Origin: Thermoactinomycetaceae bacterium
GTDB lineage: Bacteria; Bacillota; Bacilli; Thermoactinomycetales; Thermoactinomycetaceae
Direction of reading: 5' to 3'
Length of the DNA: 7,723 nucleotides
Assembly: GCA_025449475.1 (NCBI GenBank)
Contig: JANWJM010000128.1
Coordinates: 1-7,723, forward strand
The notes under the pieces: model-generated
Seen by the model: the letters and a program-made list of their open reading frames with translations, nothing else
Told to the model about the DNA's origin: nothing
Database searches by the model: none
Program-made: the position numbers and the translations under genes
In this document: positions 5,557 to 7,723 of the stretch, piece by piece
How positions within the stretch are numbered: position 1 is the stretch's first letter
Layout: every line of letters begins with the position of its first letter

Positions 5557-6348
5557 TTGAAACAAATCTTTATCTTCGGTGGTCGATTCATCTCCGTATT
5601 CGCTTTAACAATATTATTCCAGCAGATTACCGCTTACGCCTTACCATCCGACGTCCAACTCTTTTTTCCTTCCATCGCATTAGCCACTTTCCTAATGCTT
5701 CTACTCTTTGATCGTAAGAAAGAACTTGATCTAGGAATCAGCCAACCCAATAGCTTTTATCTTCATGGAAAAGGATTTTTCTTTGGCATCGTACTCATTA
5801 GCCTCGTCTTCTTCATAATTTGGATCTTTGGAGCTATACAGATTCGCGATATTCAACTTTCCTCCAAACACGTCAGCCACCTGATTTCGTTGACCATTCT
5901 TTTCTTTATTGTCTCCTTTCAGGAAGAACTACTTTTTCGAGGATATTTATATGCTTTAGCGGAAAAACTTTTTCATCGAACCGGTACAACCCTTTTGACC
6001 ACCTCTTTCCTATTTTCGATCGCTCATGCGTTTAATCCAAATGCGTTGTCCAACCCCATCCCCTTATTCAATATCTTTCTCGCTGGCATCGTACTTGGAT
6101 TATTCCGTCAACATTCCAAAGGCATTTGGATCCCCATCGGCTTTCATTGGTCGTGGAACCTTTTTCAGGGAGGAATCTATGGATTTCATGTCTCAGGTCT
6201 CTCCAGCCATTCCATCATTCAAATCGAACCGAACAACAACCCTTGGTTATCTGGCGGGGAATTTGGTGCCGAGGGGAGCATCCTCACCACCCTTCTCTTC
6301 TTGATCAGTATCTGGATAATTAATCGGAAACGAATACGAACAAAATAG
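5557..6348 (+). CDS. CPBP-family (CAAX protease/Abi-like) intramembrane metalloprotease
   Basis: A 263-residue polytopic membrane protein of the CPBP family. The three family motifs are complete: Glu123-Glu124-xxx-Arg128 in FQEELLFRGYLY, His157 in FLFSIAHAFNP, and His197-xxx-Asn201 in GFHWSWNLFQGG. Together they form the intramembrane metal site known from the Rce1-type CAAX proteases. Likely membrane segments are near residues 5-25, 34-51, 73-93, 107-121, 144-158, 168-184, 190-206 and 240-256, ending in the positive tail NRKRIRTK. Bacterial members are proposed to act in peptide maturation, immunity to self-made bacteriocins or stress signalling; no bacteriocin gene is visible here, so the substrate is unknown. 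The start is TTG 5557, with AAAGGAG 7 nt upstream. It is a single-gene transcript with its own promoter, ending at a palindrome shared with the convergent RDD gene. Confidence 0.9.
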   Translation: MKQIFIFGGRFISVFALTILFQQITAYALPSDVQLFFPSIALATFLMLLLFDRKKELDLGISQPNSFYLHGKGFFFGIVLISLVFFIIWIFGAIQIRDIQLSSKHVSHLISLTILFFIVSFQEELLFRGYLYALAEKLFHRTGTTLLTTSFLFSIAHAFNPNALSNPIPLFNIFLAGIVLGLFRQHSKGIWIPIGFHWSWNLFQGGIYGFHVSGLSSHSIIQIEPNNNPWLSGGEFGAEGSILTTLLFLISIWIINRKRIRTK

Positions 6349-6381
6349 GGGTTTCCCATTTCAGGGATAACCCCTATTTTG
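6341..6381. terminator. Bidirectional terminator carrying the stop codons of both convergent genes
   Basis: CAAAATAGGGGTT (6341-6353) and AACCCCTATTTTG (6369-6381) form a perfect 13-bp inverted repeat. The inner TCCC (6354-6357) and GGGA (6364-6367) add four pairs with one bulged T, leaving a 6-nt loop. The GC-rich core followed by TATTTT on either strand is a typical two-way terminator. The TAG of the CPBP gene (6346-6348) and the TAG of the RDD gene (6376-6374) are mirror-image copies within the two arms. Confidence 0.85.
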
Positions 6382-7183
6382 AATAATATTCCGAAACTAA
6401 AACCGGCTGATCTGCTACATAATGATGCTCACGCAGGTATAAGTAAATCTTTTCTAAAAACAACTCCTCTTTCCCAGCATATACCTCGATATTTGGCCAA
6501 CCTGCTTTGATCAACTGATCTGCCAACACCCGCCGACGTCCTTCTTCTAAATCCTTCCTTCTCCCTAAAAACGACTCCAGTATTCGAAAAAACTCGCTGG
6601 ATATCACCGTTAACAACTTGAAATCTTCTTTATCCTTTTTGGATAGGCTGAGCGTCGTATGGTAAAAAGCAATCTTTTTCATCTGTGTCGTTCTTTCCTG
6701 AATCACAAGCGTTCCTGCGACCAAATCGCCAATCCTTTTCTCTTTCGGGTGAAAAAAAATCGTGACCAATCCTAATAAATAAAAACCAGGTAACAGATCT
6801 ACCAACTGAATCACATTTCGCAAAAAAATCGACGAAAAACTTGGATTTTGACCATCATCCGCAATCACTCGTAGATTGAAAATCATTTTTCCCAGTGTTT
6901 GTCCCTTCAACCAATACTCTGTAAAAGTAAAGTACATAATTGGAACAAACGCAAGTAAAACCCAGGAAACCCCGACCAAGATTGAGGGAATGAGATAAGA
7001 GGTGGCTAAACTTAAAACCGATAACACCGTATAAGTGACCAAGCCCAGCGGAATCAGCACCCCTCCCACACAGAAGAAATCAACCAATTTGGCCAACGAA
7101 CGTGTGCCAATACCAGCAGTTTCAAAAGGTACCTTTACATGTTCAGGCGTCGAAATCGAAACGATATTTCGAATCGCACTCAT
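6374..7183 (-). CDS. RDD-family membrane protein with C-terminal cytoplasmic extension
   Basis: A 269-residue membrane protein. The RDD domain spans about residues 17-165: GTRSLAKLVDFF (26-37) with Arg28 and Asp35, YWLKGQTLGKMIFNLRVI (90-107), Asp129 in QLVDLLPGF, and KRIGDLVAGTLVIQER (149-164). Membrane segments lie near 34-57, 65-87 and 131-145. The charged tail (about 170-269) includes FLGRRKDLEEGRRRVLADQLI, a type of extension I associate with RDD proteins encoded beside SpoIIM/DUF95 genes. Function is not established for this type; transport or membrane-complex roles have been proposed for the family. It is divergent from the SpoIIM-like gene, with only 47 nt between the starts. The start is uncertain: AAGGAG directly abuts the ATG at 7183, and an in-frame TAA lies 18 nt upstream. 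A start at the ATT of codon 4 would give ideal spacing. Confidence 0.88.
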   Translation of the reverse strand: MSAIRNIVSISTPEHVKVPFETAGIGTRSLAKLVDFFCVGGVLIPLGLVTYTVLSVLSLATSYLIPSILVGVSWVLLAFVPIMYFTFTEYWLKGQTLGKMIFNLRVIADDGQNPSFSSIFLRNVIQLVDLLPGFYLLGLVTIFFHPKEKRIGDLVAGTLVIQERTTQMKKIAFYHTTLSLSKKDKEDFKLLTVISSEFFRILESFLGRRKDLEEGRRRVLADQLIKAGWPNIEVYAGKEELFLEKIYLYLREHHYVADQPVLVSEYYSK

Positions 7184-7189
7184 CTCCTT
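7184..7189 (-). promoter_or_regulatory. Shine-Dalgarno abutting the RDD start codon
   Basis: AAGGAG on the minus strand is followed with no gap by ATG 7183. Such zero spacing does not normally allow initiation there. The only in-frame codon 9 nt after the site is ATT (codon 4), a rare start codon. The annotated ATG is kept by convention. Confidence 0.5.
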
Positions 7190-7206
7190 GCTACTTTTTA
7201 TGGTAG

Positions 7207-7237
7207 ACTACAAGCGGAGGTGTATGTTGGTTGTCAA
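7207..7237 (-). promoter_or_regulatory. Tentative promoter of the RDD gene overlapping the SpoIIM-like start
   Basis: On the minus strand a perfect TTGACA (7237-7232) lies across the start region of the divergent gene, followed after a long 19-nt spacer by TGTAGT (7212-7207, 4 of 6). The spacer is poor, so this is only a possibility. I find no convincing promoter for the plus-strand gene in the 47-nt gap; it may lie inside the RDD gene. Confidence 0.2.
7216..7222 (+). promoter_or_regulatory. Shine-Dalgarno selecting TTG 7231 of the SpoIIM-like gene
   Basis: GGAGGTG lies with 10 nt between GGAGG and TTG 7231. An ATG at 7224, only 3 nt from GGAGG, is out of frame and would give a 13-residue peptide ending at 7265, inside the SpoIIM-like gene. 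Confidence 0.65.
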
Positions 7238-7723
7238 TTCCCAAAAAAGTACAGCCTTTTATTGATCATCATCAAGCCACTTGGTCCCAATTAGAATCAC
7301 TCTTGTCATCTGTTGGAAGAAACCCAACAAAGAACCAAATGAACCAACTAGGACTTCTTTATCGTCAAGTATCCGCTCACTTCGCGTATGCACAAACCTA
7401 CTTTCATGCCCATGAAATCACCGACTATTTAAAAACCTTGGTTATCCGTTCACATAATATCATTTATGGAGCCAAAAAGAAAAATCATTGGCGATCGATC
7501 AGTCAATTCTATCTCCACGACTTTCCGCAATTATTTTATCATCGTTTTCAGTTTTTCTTTGTAGCATCCGCATTGTTGGTGATTGGATTTATTTTGGCCT
7601 ATTTCCTAACCCTCGTCAATGATGACTACTCCCAAATATTTTTAGGGAACCTCGCTCCCCTTCATCCAGACGAGATCAGCAAACAACAATGGAATCATGC
7701 CATCGCATCAAGTACAATCATGG
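7231..7723 (+). CDS. SpoIIM/DUF95-family membrane protein, cut by the window end
   Basis: The first 164 residues are visible and the gene runs off the right edge with no stop. The N-terminal soluble part fits the SpoIIM/DUF95 family: FIDHHQATWSQLESLL (10-25), LGLLYRQVSAHFAYAQTYF (40-58), and YLKTLVIRSHNIIYG (66-80). A first membrane segment spans about 107-129 (FQFFFVASALLVIGFILAYFL), followed by an outside loop with acidic residues. SpoIIM itself acts in the engulfment DMP complex with SpoIID and SpoIIP, but this longer-N-terminus type is usually found with RDD, MoxR and DUF58 genes and need not be a sporulation protein. The start is TTG 7231, chosen by the frame and GGAGGTG upstream. The divergent RDD gene supports this assignment. 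It was easily missed because it lacks an early in-frame ATG: the first is codon 37. Confidence 0.85.
   Translation, partial: MSIPKKVQPFIDHHQATWSQLESLLSSVGRNPTKNQMNQLGLLYRQVSAHFAYAQTYFHAHEITDYLKTLVIRSHNIIYGAKKKNHWRSISQFYLHDFPQLFYHRFQFFFVASALLVIGFILAYFLTLVNDDYSQIFLGNLAPLHPDEISKQQWNHAIASSTIM

Overview
The window looks like chromosomal DNA of a low-to-moderate-GC, spore-forming Firmicute of the Bacillales type. The signs are strong AGGAGG-type ribosome binding sites, frequent TTG starts, a Bacillus-like LigD ligase and polymerase pair in the order LIG then POL, a candidate sigma-G (forespore) promoter in front of that pair, and a SpoIIM-family membrane protein. A Thermoactinomycetaceae-like origin is possible, but the sequence alone cannot fix the genus.

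Layout from left to right. (1) 55-1121, plus strand: a glutathione peroxidase gene interrupted by one in-frame TAA at codon 41, then 17 nt later a UbiX-type flavin prenyltransferase, closed by a hairpin. (2) 1308-2041: an ArsR/SmtB regulator with a complete CzrA-type alpha-5 metal site (minus), divergent from an unrecognised 64-residue protein (plus). (3) 2138-5356, minus strand: an ATP-dependent DNA ligase, a LigD-type polymerase and an amidohydrolase of the methylthioadenosine/S-adenosylhomocysteine deaminase (MtaD) family. Ligase and polymerase lie in the same reading frame, separated by only 15 nt that hold an in-frame TGA after the ligase TAA. They look like a split version of the fused Bacillus LigD. 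(4) 5557-6348, plus: a CPBP (Abi/CAAX-protease-like) membrane protein with a good sigma-A promoter. It converges on (5) 6374-7183, minus: an RDD-family membrane protein. One palindrome forms the terminator between them and carries the stop codons of both genes. (6) 7231 to the right edge, plus: a SpoIIM/DUF95-family membrane protein, cut by the window end.

How the genes relate. Ligase and polymerase should act together in non-homologous end joining, probably with a Ku protein encoded elsewhere, and the sigma-G-like promoter suggests use in the developing spore. The divergent RDD and SpoIIM-like genes probably open a larger MoxR/DUF58/DUF4129-type cluster to the right. The other genes are mostly single housekeeping or stress functions. 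I see no rRNA, tRNA, CRISPR array, insertion sequence or phage gene, and no gene-free stretch over 300 bases. I found no clearly new multi-gene system. The most interesting points are the interrupted peroxidase, the split LigD, the palindrome with two stop codons, and the heavy use of TTG starts with out-of-frame decoy ATGs.
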